Below, piece after piece: positions 1-11,300 of a stretch of 64,000 nucleotides of DNA. The notes under the pieces were generated by a model. That model made no database searches. It saw only the letters and a program-made list of their open reading frames with translations, and was not told the origin of the DNA. Positions within the stretch are counted from its first letter, which is position 1. Each line of letters opens with the position of its first letter. The DNA comes from Cladopsammia gracilis (lineage: Eukaryota > Cnidaria > Anthozoa > Scleractinia > Dendrophylliidae): the NCBI GenBank assembly GCA_022457155.1, contig JAJGOT010000358.1:787501-851500 (forward strand), read 5' to 3'. Both the position numbers and the translations under genes were made by a program.

Positions 1-4
1 TCAG

Positions 5-310
5 AAAAGAATGGAACTGGTGTGGAGAGGAAGCAGAAATCTTGGACAAGATTCTGATATTTTCACTGGCGTGCTTTACAATACATACTTGGCACCAGAA
101 GGATTTTGCTATGATCGGTTTTGTGCTTTTAATCCAATAGATGATAACAATGCTAAAGAAACAGTGGATAAATTTGTAGTTGAAGCATGCAAACAAGCCG
201 CGCATTACAAAACAAACCACCTCATGTTGACAATGGGTGGAGACTTCACGTTCATGGATGCCAACTCGTGGTACACAAATTTGGACAAATTGATTAAATA
301 TGTAAACAAT
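5..310 (+). CDS. MAN2B1: alpha-mannosidase exon (first in window)
   Basis: Follows a TCAG acceptor at positions 1-4 and ends at the GTGAGT donor at 311. It codes for 102 residues from KRMELVWRGS to KLIKYVNN, phase 0 at both ends. It covers part of the catalytic barrel region, with the family segment TNHLMLTMGGDF. Confidence 0.88.
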
Positions 311-3300
311 GTGAGTACATATTCTTTGTTTTGACTGATGCCATTCTATTTAGCTGCCAAAATGAAATTGAAAAAAAAAACAGTTTCGCTTTGCCGAATT
401 AAAAAAGTACGGTGTAAGGTAAAGTTGGAGGTCAGCGTTTCCATTCGAATGGTCAACCTGTAATCTTCTTACAGATTTGGAAGGAAGGATACTCTCACAT
501 GACTCAAGTTTTGAATAAGGTAGAAATAACGTTGAGTGAAATTTGCAACCCCGCAAATATTAAAATTTTAAATTTGATCCTCTTACCCCCTTGCCCACTG
601 AAAGGCCCAATTCAGTTCAATCAACCGCTGGTCGCATACAGCAAAAGACATTTGTCACAACCTACCACCCGTCCGAAACTTTAAACGAACATATAAATTT
701 CAAACAACAACAATCAGACCCAACTCATAAACACGTTACTTCAGTAGAACAGTGGTGCTCTAAATGGCTACGCAAAGGTGGAATTTCATCTGAAGTGGCA
801 GACTGGGTTCCAAATAGAAAAGCCAAACCAGGAACAGCGTTTGGAAATATTAAAACCCACAAAGAAGGCAATCTACTCTGCCTGATCACCTCTTGTTGTG
901 GCACAGCGGTTGAGACTGGGAGTTTGTCGGTATTTACTGAGTTCTATTTACAACCACTAATTCGTAAACAGCTTTCTTTTATTAAGACACCACTAATCTA
1001 CCGAATCGAAAATTTGAGGACGTCAATAATAGCGGTCCTTTTCCGGAATGCACTCTATTGGTTTTTTTGGGACGTAGATCTATGTTTTCCAACATTGGTA
1101 ATGATTTGGGTCTGCAGTCAAAAATAGCCCTTGATGTCAGAGATTGTCTAATACCAACCACGAATACATTTTGGAAGCAGTTAAACATTGCCTTGTTAGT
1201 AAACATTTTGCTTTTAAGGGGAAAAAAATCTGCAAATTCATGATAAAGCAATGGAACCAAAACACGCTTGCATTTACGCGGATTTGGCCATGGGAGAAAT
1301 TGATCATAAGGCTAAATTTTGTGATTCTAAAGCCTATGTTATGGTGGAGGTACCGCGATGATATTTTCCATCTTTGGCAGAAGGGACTTTCTGCCCTAGA
1401 AACATTTACTCAGTATATTATTTCCCTTTATCCCACAATTAGTATTTTCTGAACGTCGTCTTCATGTATTAGACGTTACGCTACATTTAATTGATGGTTT
1501 TATCAGGACTGATGTGTATTCGAAACCACCTGCACCTTCCTCCCACTGATACCCATCCTAAACATATATTCAAAGCAATCCCTTTCTTAGTTGCCGTAGA
1601 ATTGTTCAGATGCTGATTTCTTCGTGAAAAGGCTAAGCGAGTATACGGGCTCTCTGTTGGATCAAGGATATCCTGCCACACTGGTTGATGACCAGTTTTC
1701 TAGAGCCTCTGCTATTCATAGAAACGACCTGCTTAAACCTCAAAGTAGACTCCCTAGGAAACTGTTTCCATTTGTTACCATTTTCAACCCCAACTTGCCT
1801 AACATCGGTACTATCATTAGCAAAGATTTGCATTTTTTTTTTGATCAAGCAGAAACTAAAACAATTATTTCCCCCGAATTCAATCATCCCATCATTTTGC
1901 CGATCTAAAAAGCTCAAAACAAAATGGCACGTTCACGTTTTCAACCTAGAGTTTTACAAGTCAACAATACACCAGAGGGTGGTTGTTTTAAATGTGGCAA
2001 ACGTAGATGTGACTTACGCAATAATTTCTTGGTGGAGTCCAAAGAACTTTGTAGTTACAAAACAGGCAAATTGTATAAAATAAGATCTCAATTAACCTGC
2101 AGCTGCATAAATGCCGTCTATTTATCGTCTTGTATAATATGCTAACTGCAATATGTTGACTCAACTACCACCGAATTGAAAGTAAGATTCAGAAACCGCA
2201 AATCATTCATGATCACAAACAAAAAAGCTTGTGAAGTTGCAATTTACTTTTATGGTAGTTTCTTGGTGTTGCGGATGGTGTGATCACCAAATGACGTAAA
2301 ACAAAAGATTCAAAAGACACTGAACAATACCCACACCACAATACAAAAGCTAACCAACAATGGCTTCCGCAATACCAAGAAACACCCACTTTTATAGCAT
2401 TCGACACACATGACAAGACTTACCATTTAAGTGTATTGACCAGATTAATTTTGTTAATCCATCTGGTAATCTTGAAAATCTCACTCAACACAAAGGAAGG
2501 GACGCACACTCATCACATGACTCACAATGGGGAGCTTGTTAAGTTCAGATCTGATCTTTGTTCAACTTAACATTATATTTACGTAATACGTTTTGAAACA
2601 ATCTACTCTTTTTCTTGCTATTAGTTCTTTTAAAGGCGGAGGGTCGTATGTTATTGATAACGGTAGTTTCTTGGTGTTGCGGATGGTGTGATCACCAAAT
2701 GACGTAAACCAAAAGATTCAAAAGACACTGAACAATACCCACACCACAACACAAAAGCTAACCAACAATGGCTTCCGCAACACCAACACCCTTGATAACC
2801 GTTGTAATATATCCTTATCTTTATTACAATAAGCCTTGTCGAGTCGCAGTACGTTCTACGTATTCTGAAATAGGCACCAGGTTGATTGACGGAATATCTT
2901 GCTTTCCTTATCACAACGTTTATATTTAGTACATGTAATGCTAACTTTTTGTACTTTTTCACAGGATGGTCGTGTGAATGCTTTCTACTCCACACCAACT
3001 GTTTATTTAGATGCCATTCAGAAAGCTAATCAGACATGGGGATTGAAGACTGACGACTTCTTTCCTTATGCCGAGTGCCCACACTCTTACTGGACTGGCT
3101 ATTTTACTAGCCGGCCAGCATTAAAAAGATATGTCAGATACAACAACAATTTACTTCAGGTCTGTTATTTTTTCTCCTCCTCCCTACCCCCACCCTCCAA
3201 TCATTTCACTAATGACTGTCCCAAATTTTGCCGACTTATGGAAACACGAAGTTGTAGATATCCCAATAATCTGGGATGGTCGGTCACAAATCCAAAAAAT

Positions 3301-4551
3301 CGGGAACGTTTCTACTTTCCCGACGCATCCCAGATTTCTGCGATGATCGGCGATTTTCCCAACATATTGGCAAATCTGGGACAGTGGGGAAACAGCAAAA
3401 TCCCCGAATTTTCAAGACATGAAAGGGTGGGGTGGAGCTGGCATGTACCCAGAAAAAGGGAGGAAAAGAGCACAAGCTACAGAGTGGCTACTTTCAAGCA
3501 CGTCCGTACTGAGAACAATGCTAACTTGTGCGGCGTTTTTCCCGCGTCTGCAAAGTATATCATCAACACAATAACCGCATACGGTAATGACTCAAACAAA
3601 TAGTAATAGAAACTGCTTCTTAAAAGTTGTTGCTTGAATCGGTAACTTCAACGGATCTACTTTCTGTAAAAGCTGACAAAGAAGGAAAATTATTTAGGCT
3701 AGAACAAGTCTCGGTTTGCGTTATGCTAGAATTCTCTGGTACCAAGTATTTTCTAGCACTTTTGTGCGAAATATTTAAGGCGTATTGCTGCATCAATTGT
3801 ATTATATTGAAGTGATTTTCTTTTAGGTATGTAAGCAGCTGGAGTTAATACAAGTCCCTAAGGCAGGAAAAAATGGACCATCGTCTGATACTCTGCGCCG
3901 AGCAATGGGCATGGCACAACACCATGATGCCGTTAGTGGTACATCCAAACAATATGTGACTAATGATTATGCCAAGCGCCTTGCCATCGGTGCTAAAGAG
4001 TGTCAGGTATAGTGGTGTTAAGAAGCATTTCCACAGACAAAGTTTCACGAAACTATTATTCAAAACTGTATAGTACTCTTTGCGGTTTCGAGTTCCTTCC
4101 TTAAGAATCCTTGAGCTCTTTTTGTTGAGCCGCTTAACGATTGAAAAAAAAATCATATTCGTTTACTGCTTACAGTAAGTGTAACGGCACAGTTAGTATT
4201 GTTTTGTACTATTTTAGATATTTTCACTATTTGTAACCGCATTTACGTCACAATGACCTTCAGCTAGCTGTCACGTAACGTTAGCTTAAATATCGCAAAC
4301 ATGTGTCAATTTTCCTAAGGCTCACAGAAATTCGGCGGGTAACATCTAGGTTACTCCAGGAGACCTCTGATCATTGCCGTTTAACTCAGAACCTTCTAGA
4401 GCGTTCGTCCCAACACGTCCTACCGAACAGTATCGCTGTAAAAGTTGGCCCAATAAAAATCAGCCTTGTGGAATCTGTGAGTCGTTTAGTTCTCTTAGTT
4501 TCACGCTTCTCTCCGTCACCGGAGCTGACGCCGCTACAGTTAGATCCTACC

Positions 4552-4631
<80 letters not shown>

Positions 4632-7385
4632 CACGTTATATCAGCCGGGACATTGTCCCTTTAACGTTCGACTAAGCTTAATTACAGCGATCACCAATAA
4701 CACGCACCCCACCGCATTCAAACGAGGCGGATACAGTTACGTTTTGGTGGACGTCAATCAAAGTAAAACCGTTAAAACTATTTTGAATTCTGACAGTGTT
4801 TCAAGCAAACAGAGCTAAAAAAGCGGCAATTTTACCAGCCATGAGAAGGTAAAACTTAACCAAACTGATATCCAAACCAAAAAGCAATCGTTTGAAGAAA
4901 CCGTATTCATTTTTTAATAAAACTTTTAACTGATTTTACTGCACGTGAGCTCAGTGATGCACGATAAATAGTAAGTGGATCAAAATGATCATGAAACCGC
5001 CGCTGTACGCAGCGCCAATTTTTTATCATGTTGAATGAAAAATTATGTAGGTAGTTTCTTGGTGTTGTGGATGATGTGAATCACCCATTATCTTTAATAG
5101 TAATATATTGAAAACTAGCAGCATCTTTTCTGTATCTAGACGGCGAAATTTACATTTAACATTTTTATCCATAATCTCAAAGTTAGAATCACATTTCCAT
5201 TTCTTATTGAGATGTTACTCATAACTGAGTCTTTTGCAGGGTGAGGAGTGTTTGGTATTGGAGAAGCTAAAGATAATTTTTTTAAACTATTTTTTAATTA
5301 TTATATATATTGTAGCTACTTCGCTAAGTTGTTCAAAATTCTCGCTTTGCATATTGCACTAAGCTGTACTTGTTGCCAAATGATCATTTGTTTCAGAAAG
5401 ACCAATAATCCTACAACGCTTGGGACAACGCGAGTCATTCTGAAATCAATGATTGACTTCGAATTTAGATGTTTTAAAATTTTTATCACTTTTGTTTTGC
5501 AAAAATTATTCGAAATCCAGTCGAAATAAAAAAAAAATAAATGTCAACGCTTTTCCTTCGTTTGACGTCTAGCAATCTCAAGTTTGACCTTCTAGAATAA
5601 AAAGCAACGGATTGCGTGCTACTGGTAACCGCTGTAAGGCCAATCACAGGCGTCAACCAGACTTGGGTAGATATATTTTACGGACAAAATAACATGCGTT
5701 TTTTTGTTTTGTGTTTGTAGGTTTTGATTGCTGATGTTATCGGAAAATTTACACTGAAAACCGCTGGAACCCAAACTCCTGATATAAAATTTTGCGACTC
5801 CTTGAATATAAGCGTATGTCAGGTATCAGAGCAAAGCAAGTCATTCACTGTAACGGTGTATAATCCTATTGCACGAAGCGTAACTGCTGTTATTCGGATT
5901 CCGCTATCGAGTAACACATTAGCTGTTTACGGGCCTCATGGTGCTTCAATAAAAAGTCAAATACTGCCAATCTCCGATGCTACAAAACAGCTGCGAGAAG
6001 ATCAGGATCAAAAGAGTTTGTCTTCGTTTGAAATTGTTTTCGATGCCAAAGTTCCAGCACTCGGCTTTGCCACTTATTTCATCAATTCAAACAAGTCGCC
6101 TCGAGTAAATGAATTGTCTAAAGCTTCATCGAAGATTAACAAAGATACCAACGACATATATATCGAGAATGAATTCGTCAAACTTCGCTTTGCGTCCGAC
6201 AATGGTCATTTGACAAGCATGACAGATAAGAGTTCCAAAATAACCATCGCCTTAAACCAAGCATATTATTGGTACACTTCGAGCGTTGGAAATGAAGAAA
6301 GTAGACAGGTTTCCGGCGCTTACGTCTTTAGGCCCAGCGAAAACGAACCAATTCTGATCTCCCAGCGCTACAAGACAGAGCTCTTTAAAGGCCCCCTGGT
6401 GCAGGAAGTGCGTCAGATAATTACCCCATTTACCAGTCAGGTGATCAGGCTCTATAAAGGTCAGAGGCATGCAGAGATTGAGTACACTGTTGGCCCTATT
6501 CCCATCAATGACAGCACGGGCAAGGAGGTGATCACTCGATTTGACACTGATATTGAATCTAATCTGCTCTTCTACACTGATGCGAATGGAAGAGAAATGC
6601 AGCAACGCAAGTTAAATTTTCGGCCAACCTGGAAACTGGACAACAAAGAGCCAGTGGCTGGTAACTATTACCCAGTAAACAGTCGAATGTACATAAAGGA
6701 CGCCGCTAGACAGCTGACAGTCCTGACTGACCGGTCTCTTGGTGGCGCCAGCCTCAGGGAGGGATCCATGGAGATCATGCTGCACAGGCGTCTACTTGAA
6801 GATGACGGTAAGGGCGTAAAAGAGCCACTTAACGAGCCGGGATTCCAGGGTAAGGGTTTGATTGTCCGTGGGAAACTGTACCTTGCTTTAGCACCGCCAC
6901 AGTCATCTGCAGCTGTGCATCGTGAACTTGGAGAAATGCTGCTGCTAGAGCCGGTACTCGCCTTCGCACCCAACACTCTCTCTTTCAACAAGTGGACGAG
7001 CCAGTATAACTCACTGTACAGTGGTCTTAATCGTGAGCTCCCTCCCAACGTTCACCTGCTGACGCTGGAGACAATAGGCGACTTGGCTCTCATTCGGGTG
7101 GAACACCAGTACGAGGCTGGCGAGGACGCCGTGTTGTCGCAGCCAGTCAACATTTCGCTCGCGGGGTTGTTTGCTGATTTTAATATCGAGTCCATGGTGG
7201 AAATGAATTTGTCTGCCAATCAGCTACTCAGGGATAAGCATTCTCTTAACTGGAATATTGAAGGAGAGAAAAGAAAGGAAACGAAAAAGAAGATGTCACG
7301 GAGACTGACTGATTTAAACGTGCATCTTACGTCTATGCAGATAAGAACATTTAAGGCGGTTATTAAACGCCACTACTTGACGTAG
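5..7385 (+). CDS. MAN2B1: Lysosomal alpha-mannosidase, last four exons (5'-partial gene)
   Basis: Glycoside hydrolase family 38 enzyme that removes alpha-linked mannose from N-glycan fragments in the lysosome. Exons are 5-310, 2965-3159, 3827-4006 and 5721-7385; all junctions are GT-AG and phase 0, giving 781 residues before the TAG stop. The segment aligns by eye with roughly residue 230 to the end of the human enzyme (about 1,010 residues). Visible landmarks are KRMELVWRGS and DFFPYAECPHSYWTGYF, then QHHDAVSGT, whose His is the fourth zinc ligand in the family. Next come the middle and C-terminal beta domains (NISVC, TVYNPIARSV, IEYTVGPIPI, LHRRLLEDDGKGVKEPL) and the terminal MQIRTF. The catalytic nucleophile Asp and the other zinc ligands lie upstream of the window. 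The assignment to the lysosomal class is from these motifs. No frameshift or internal stop is seen in the exons. Confidence 0.93.
590..2610 (+). mobile_element. Degenerate Penelope-like retroelement (RT plus GIY-YIG remnant)
   Basis: Frameshifted pieces in all three + frames together give a Penelope-type reverse transcriptase: FGNIKTHKEG then LITSCCGTAVE (fingers and palm), a catalytic-type YRDDIFHLWQKG at about 1350, and LHVLDVTLHLIDGFI at about 1460. A cysteine-rich linker (GGCFKCGKRRCDL, near 1978) and the start of the GIY-YIG region (YLSSCIIC, TELKVRFRN, near 2120-2200) follow. Many frameshifts and stops show it is dead. A MITE at 2254-2387 interrupts the GIY-YIG part; relic sequence resumes after it. 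The 5' limit is not clear. Confidence 0.8.
2254..2387. mobile_element. hAT-like MITE, copy 1 (134 bp)
   Basis: Ends are inverted repeats: GTTTCTTGGTGTTGCGGA near the left end against the complement of TCCGCAATACCAAGAAAC near the right (one mismatch). It is flanked by an exact 8-bp direct repeat ACTTTTAT (2246-2253 and 2388-2395). An 8-bp target duplication with short inverted ends fits the hAT superfamily. It sits inside the coding relic of the Penelope-like element. Confidence 0.85.
2662..2791. mobile_element. hAT-like MITE, copy 2 (130 bp)
   Basis: Almost the same sequence as the copy at 2254-2387, with a 4-bp deletion close to its right end. An exact 8-bp duplication TTGATAAC flanks it (2654-2661 and 2792-2799). 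Confidence 0.85.
2965..3159 (+). CDS. MAN2B1: alpha-mannosidase exon
   Basis: Acceptor TTTTTCACAG precedes 2965 and donor GTCTGT follows 3159. It encodes 65 residues including DFFPYAECPHSYWTGYF and SRPALKRY, both strongly conserved in GH38 enzymes. Phase 0 at both ends. Confidence 0.93.
3232..3430. repeat. Interspersed repeat, copy 1
   Basis: Shares long blocks (for example GACGCATCCCAG, GATCGGCGATTT, AACAGCAAAATCCCCGA) with 9880-10045. Family not recognised. Confidence 0.55.
3827..4006 (+). CDS. MAN2B1: alpha-mannosidase exon with zinc-ligand histidine
   Basis: Acceptor TTCTTTTAG precedes 3827 and donor GTATAG follows 4006. The 60 residues include AMGMAQHHDAVSGTSKQYV; the His-His-Asp motif carries a zinc-coordinating His of the GH38 active site. 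Phase 0 at both ends, so it joins directly to the last exon. Confidence 0.93.
4552..4629. repeat. (AAT)n microsatellite
   Basis: About 26 uninterrupted AAT units in mannosidase intron 3. Confidence 0.97.
5050..5086. mobile_element. hAT-like MITE fragment
   Basis: About 37 bp match the left end of the MITEs at 2254 and 2662 (GGTAGTTTCTTGGTGTTG...). The rest is missing, so this is a truncated copy in mannosidase intron 3. Confidence 0.6.
5087..5720. other. Rest of mannosidase intron 3, nothing recognised
   Basis: AT-rich intron sequence. An acceptor-like TTTTGCAG at about 5239 is followed by a short open stretch, but the neighbouring exons join correctly without it. Confidence 0.6.
5721..7385 (+). 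CDS. MAN2B1: alpha-mannosidase terminal exon
   Basis: Acceptor TGTTTGTAG precedes 5721. A single 1,665-bp exon encodes the last 554 residues and the TAG stop. It holds all the C-terminal beta-sandwich domains, from SLNISVCQVS to the final MQIRTF. In vertebrate genes this region is cut by several introns; here it is intron-free. The lysine-rich stretch just before the end (GEKRKETKKK) is a local insertion relative to the usual family ending. Confidence 0.94.
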   Translation, partial: VLIADVIGKFTLKTAGTQTPDIKFCDSLNISVCQVSEQSKSFTVTVYNPIARSVTAVIRIPLSSNTLAVYGPHGASIKSQILPISDATKQLREDQDQKSLSSFEIVFDAKVPALGFATYFINSNKSPRVNELSKASSKINKDTNDIYIENEFVKLRFASDNGHLTSMTDKSSKITIALNQAYYWYTSSVGNEESRQVSGAYVFRPSENEPILISQRYKTELFKGPLVQEVRQIITPFTSQVIRLYKGQRHAEIEYTVGPIPINDSTGKEVITRFDTDIESNLLFYTDANGREMQQRKLNFRPTWKLDNKEPVAGNYYPVNSRMYIKDAARQLTVLTDRSLGGASLREGSMEIMLHRRLLEDDGKGVKEPLNEPGFQGKGLIVRGKLYLALAPPQSSAAVHRELGEMLLLEPVLAFAPNTLSFNKWTSQYNSLYSGLNRELPPNVHLLTLETIGDLALIRVEHQYEAGEDAVLSQPVNISLAGLFADFNIESMVEMNLSANQLLRDKHSLNWNIEGEKRKETKKKMSRRLTDLNVHLTSMQIRTFKAVIKRHYLT

Positions 7386-7522
7386 AACCGATATTTTTAT
7401 TACAAAATTAAGGGTTATATGCACCTTAAAAGCAGACACCTTGAGATCACTGCAACTAATTGGAACGAATCTTCCTTTGCTAAAATAATTTCACATTCAC
7501 CATATATATTTTTTTGATGCAG

Positions 7523-7528
7523 AATAAA
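7523..7528 (+). terminator. Candidate poly(A) signal of alpha-mannosidase
   Basis: AATAAA lies 138 bp after the mannosidase stop codon, upstream of the SINE. It is the first canonical hexamer on this strand after the stop. Confidence 0.5.
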
Positions 7529-7602
7529 GGAGTAAGGAAAGTCTTCAAATGCAAAAGTTTAATGGCTCACAACTGCCGGAGATTTATCAGGTTTCTGTAG
7601 CA

Positions 7603-7822
7603 TGAAGAGACTGAGAATATTACCTCTCTCCCCTAGCTGGGATGCTGGTCCATCGCAAGGTTACCACCCACCCACTCCCCTCCCCCCCCCCCCCCTCCCC
7701 CTTCCCCCGTGGAGCAAAGTTTCTTGTCTAAGGAAACAACATGACGGCAGAGACCAGACTCGAAGCACCGACTTTCAAGTTGAAAGTTGGACGTTCTAAC
7801 CACTAGACCACCGCCCCTCCAC
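7603..7822 (-). mobile_element. tRNA-derived SINE
   Basis: Read on the - strand it starts with a tRNA-like head: an A-box-like GGTCTAGTGGTTAGAAC and a B-box-like TTCGAGTCTGG about 35 bp later. A body follows with TTTCCTTAGACAAGAAAC, a long G tract, and a tail resembling other animal SINEs (TTGCGATGGACCAGCATCCC). It fills most of the gap between the two convergent genes. Confidence 0.65.
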
Positions 7823-7936
7823 ATGGATAAAAAAAGGTACGTAATAGAAAAGCTGGGTTTAATTAACGCGGAGTTCATGGAAACACTCAGATATCAAGAC
7901 TGAGGAACGTTTACCTTAGCGTTTGCTAATTTATCT

Positions 7937-7942
7937 TTTATT
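7937..7942 (-). terminator. Candidate poly(A) signal of the large secreted-protein gene
   Basis: AATAAA on the - strand, about 325 bp beyond the TAG stop at 8267. Other AT-rich variants lie nearer, so the choice is tentative. Confidence 0.35.
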
Positions 7943-8266
7943 TCGATCGCGTGAAGTGTGATTATTCAACCACGTCACATGGAATGTGTGCTTCGCATTT
8001 AAACTCACGAAGCATAAAATTAAGTAATTTTATGAATATCAGCAGTTTAATGAACATTACTTTAATATGCTACCTCCAATAGTTTTTAAAACAGTTTCAT
8101 CAGCATTTGTGGCCTTTCCCGAAATAGCTGTATTCGATCGGTGTTATACATCAGCGAATGACGAATGCAATTAAAAATAATTAATTAACTAGTTGTTATT
8201 AGTTTTTATCAGGTATCATAAATCAAATAGTCCACGTCAGTCGTCATCCGGACCGATAGTGGTTTT

Positions 8267-8389
8267 CTATTGGTCGAAAGCTGCTTGATCCTTCTTTATC
8301 TTGCACATAGGGTCATTTGGTCCGGTAGGGTAATGGCCGCTCCAGTACAAAACATATCCAAAAACGTTCATTTTAGTGAACTTTTCCAG
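8267..8389 (-). CDS. Large secreted gene, terminal exon 20
   Basis: Acceptor ATGTTACAG, in phase with exon 19. It encodes [20 protein letters not shown] and 20 more residues to the TAG stop at 8267-8269. Confidence 0.86.
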   Translation of the reverse strand: MEKFTKMNVFGYVLYWSGHYPTGPNDPMCKIKKDQAAFDQ

Positions 8390-11300
8390 CTGTAACATAA
8401 TAATCAAGAAGAAGGCAAATAACTTTAAAAACGTAGATAAGGTCAGAGTTGATTTAATAAACAGTACGAGCAATTTCGAAGCTCCCTGCAATCGCTGCAC
8501 AAATCGATTACGTAAACATTAAACTCACGTCAAGATCTTTGCAGTTGGTTTCTCTGTTTACAGCGTTGATGCATTCCAGGTTGCTATCCACAGGAATCTT
8601 TAGGTAATAAACGCCAAAAGGACTTTTGCACTCTTGTTTTTTATAAACTTTCGTGCCTTTTGCTCTCCATCGCTCCACTGGATCGTCGCATAATTTTCTT
8701 AAAAAGCGCCTGTCGTCACCCCGTGTGATGCCGCAATATACTGACGAGACAAACAATTTATTTATATTTGTTATTTACAATAAGGCATTTGCATGACATT
8801 ACAAATATAAATATATATTTTTATTTGCTCGCGATTTGTCCAGAAATATCACGTGACTCAGCCATAACTGGTGAATACTTGATAACATTTGCCAAGAGTA
8901 TTTCTCAGTTTCGTCTCAAATATATTGCGAAATTGAATAGGACTAATTTCAGAGTCCGAAAGTCACAGTTATGTTGACTTTGAACGCACGAAAAGGTAGC
9001 GCGTGTTTTTTAAATTTGATAAGAATCATTTTTGACATTCACTTCTCAAAGATACTTGGAGACCTACGTCCAGGCAAGCTAGAATGTAGCCACCAACTTC
9101 CTGGATGGTTGGGTTGGTAAAACGGTATCGTCATCACACCAAACCATTTGATGTGGGTGATCGTGTTTTTATGAATCTCAGGCAATGCTCAAAGTCTATT
9201 TTGAACTATGTTCTTTATAATTTGAGTCTTAGAGGGGCTCTTGTGATCTGGAATTGAGTTATTTGCGCTGTTAGCTTGTGGATCCTTGTAGTTAAGGTGG
9301 ATGAACACAGTTTGCAAGCAACCATGCCTCACCTACTGTTTTATTGAGACCGTTAATGCCTGGACGCCGAATTTAACAAAAACAAAAAAAATGAGTAGCC
9401 GTTAAATGAACTCTGCTTAGATTTAACCCGATAGATTTAAATATATCTGTAGATTTAAGATAATTTATTTTTTCCAATCCTCTACAGATTATGAAAACAA
9501 AACCGAACAAAAAATCAGTGTAGTTGGTTTATTTTATTTTATTTTTTTCATTTTTCTACCCGCGCGACTTGAAATCCAGGCAACTTACGGCTGCCAGAGT
9601 TTGCAAACGATGTGGTTTAACGATTAGACCCCCTTTAAGAGACATAACCAGTTAAAACAATTTGCTTTACAGACCTACACAATTCGGCAAAAAACAGACA
9701 TTGGCGCCATATCCAGTAAAGAAGACCAGTTTTTCAAAATTAGGATCGCCTTTTAGATGTTTTATCTCGGAAACGAAGTCGGTGACCGAGTATCTCGCTA
9801 TTTAGCTTTAGCAATAGCTTAAAAAAATCAACATTAGAATATTTTCGCGCGAACTTTATTTATCCTGGTTTTCATATGTCCGGTCCCAGATTTTGTACGA
9901 AACCGTAGACACAAATAGGGAAAATCGGGAGCGTTTTTATTTTCCTGACGCATCCCAGTTATCTGCGATGTTCGGCGATTTCCCCGAGCTAGCAACGGTC
10001 GGTAAACAGCAACATCCCCGATCGTCTGGTATTTTCCCGACATATGAAAACTAGACTTAAGTTATAAAGCGTAGCTGGAGGCTTCCCAGTTATTCTGATA
10101 ATAAACACTGCAAATGTAAACCCTAATAACATACTTCCAATCCCTCCATTTTCTTTGCACTTTGCCGCATCGCTGGTGGTGTGTCGGTTAAAATAGTCAC
10201 TGTAGTAAGTAGAAGTACCAGGGCCTAAGCGATTTTCAATCTGACGGTATTGCTTGATGTTGTTGTCGCCCGCGCGGAAATAAGAAGAGCTGTGATGGCG
10301 AAATTTAATGTTAACGTTGGCGGGTACGTTTTCAGGTTGGTTCTCAGAGCCAAACAACTCGATGTGCATCTGGAAGATCAATGTTACAGTTTTTTTTAAC
10401 AAATTGCTAATAACAGGATTTATAATTCAACACATTGATACACTGCCCAAATATGGTCAAAAAGTTATCGATATGCGTTATGTCTACATGACGTATAACC
10501 AGCGATGGCGGTAATTTTCGCATTTGAAAGAAAGTGAAAATGACTGCTGGCTGCAATTTCATGTTTTGGGGCGAAAAAGTGCGTGAACTATTAGTTAAAA
10601 AAGGGAAAAGAAAGAAAAAAAAGAGAAGAAAAGAAAAGAGAAAAAGTATTGTTCACATGATTGGACAAAAAAGGCGCGAAATTTTCGCGTTGTCGCGGTC
10701 GCGGTACTGGTCGTAGAGTTCAGTCTTGGCGTAGCTGAATGAAAACTGGTTCAAAGTTTGACCGCTCGACAAGGAGTGAATGAAGGAGCACAATTTTCGT
10801 AAAATTCCTTTGGTAATCACCTCTGGAATATGATATAGGCTTGATGCTTCCTCAGAATAGTTTCTGATCTCGTCATTACGGCTGTAGGAGCTAAGAAACG
10901 AGCAAGTTTGTAAACAACATTGATCGACTCAGCTCGTACTTCGATGTTTGAAAATTTGGTGCTGATGGGAGGGAATAAAAAGCCAAATCAACTACAGGTA
11001 TGATGTTTTAACCGTTTCTTTGTATTCTTTAGCTGTGAATTTTTGTAAGACATAGTCCACGCTGCAGTTCTTTCCGACTTTTCGCCGCTAGTTTTAGGTT
11101 CGTAGCCGTGTGTTTGTTCAATTTGCTTTGATTCTGAATTGACCTTTTCAAGATACGAAACACTTGTAACTAAGACATTCTATGCCATTTTACTGTGTTT
11201 TAATTCTGGTAGTCACTACTTTGTCCCGTTCTTTGCCGTAGACGAAAGCTCTTCGTAGAAACTCTCAACTGATTGTGTACGCTTAATTAATTTTAGCTTG

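Noticed and set aside
4386..4634. Leucine-rich open frame on the - strand
   Set aside because: Translation of the (AAT)n microsatellite.
5240..5530. Possible extra mannosidase exon after TTTTGCAG at about 5239
   Set aside because: The exon ending at 4006 and the one starting at 5721 already give the continuous family sequence; the extra piece has no homology and runs into AT-rich sequence.
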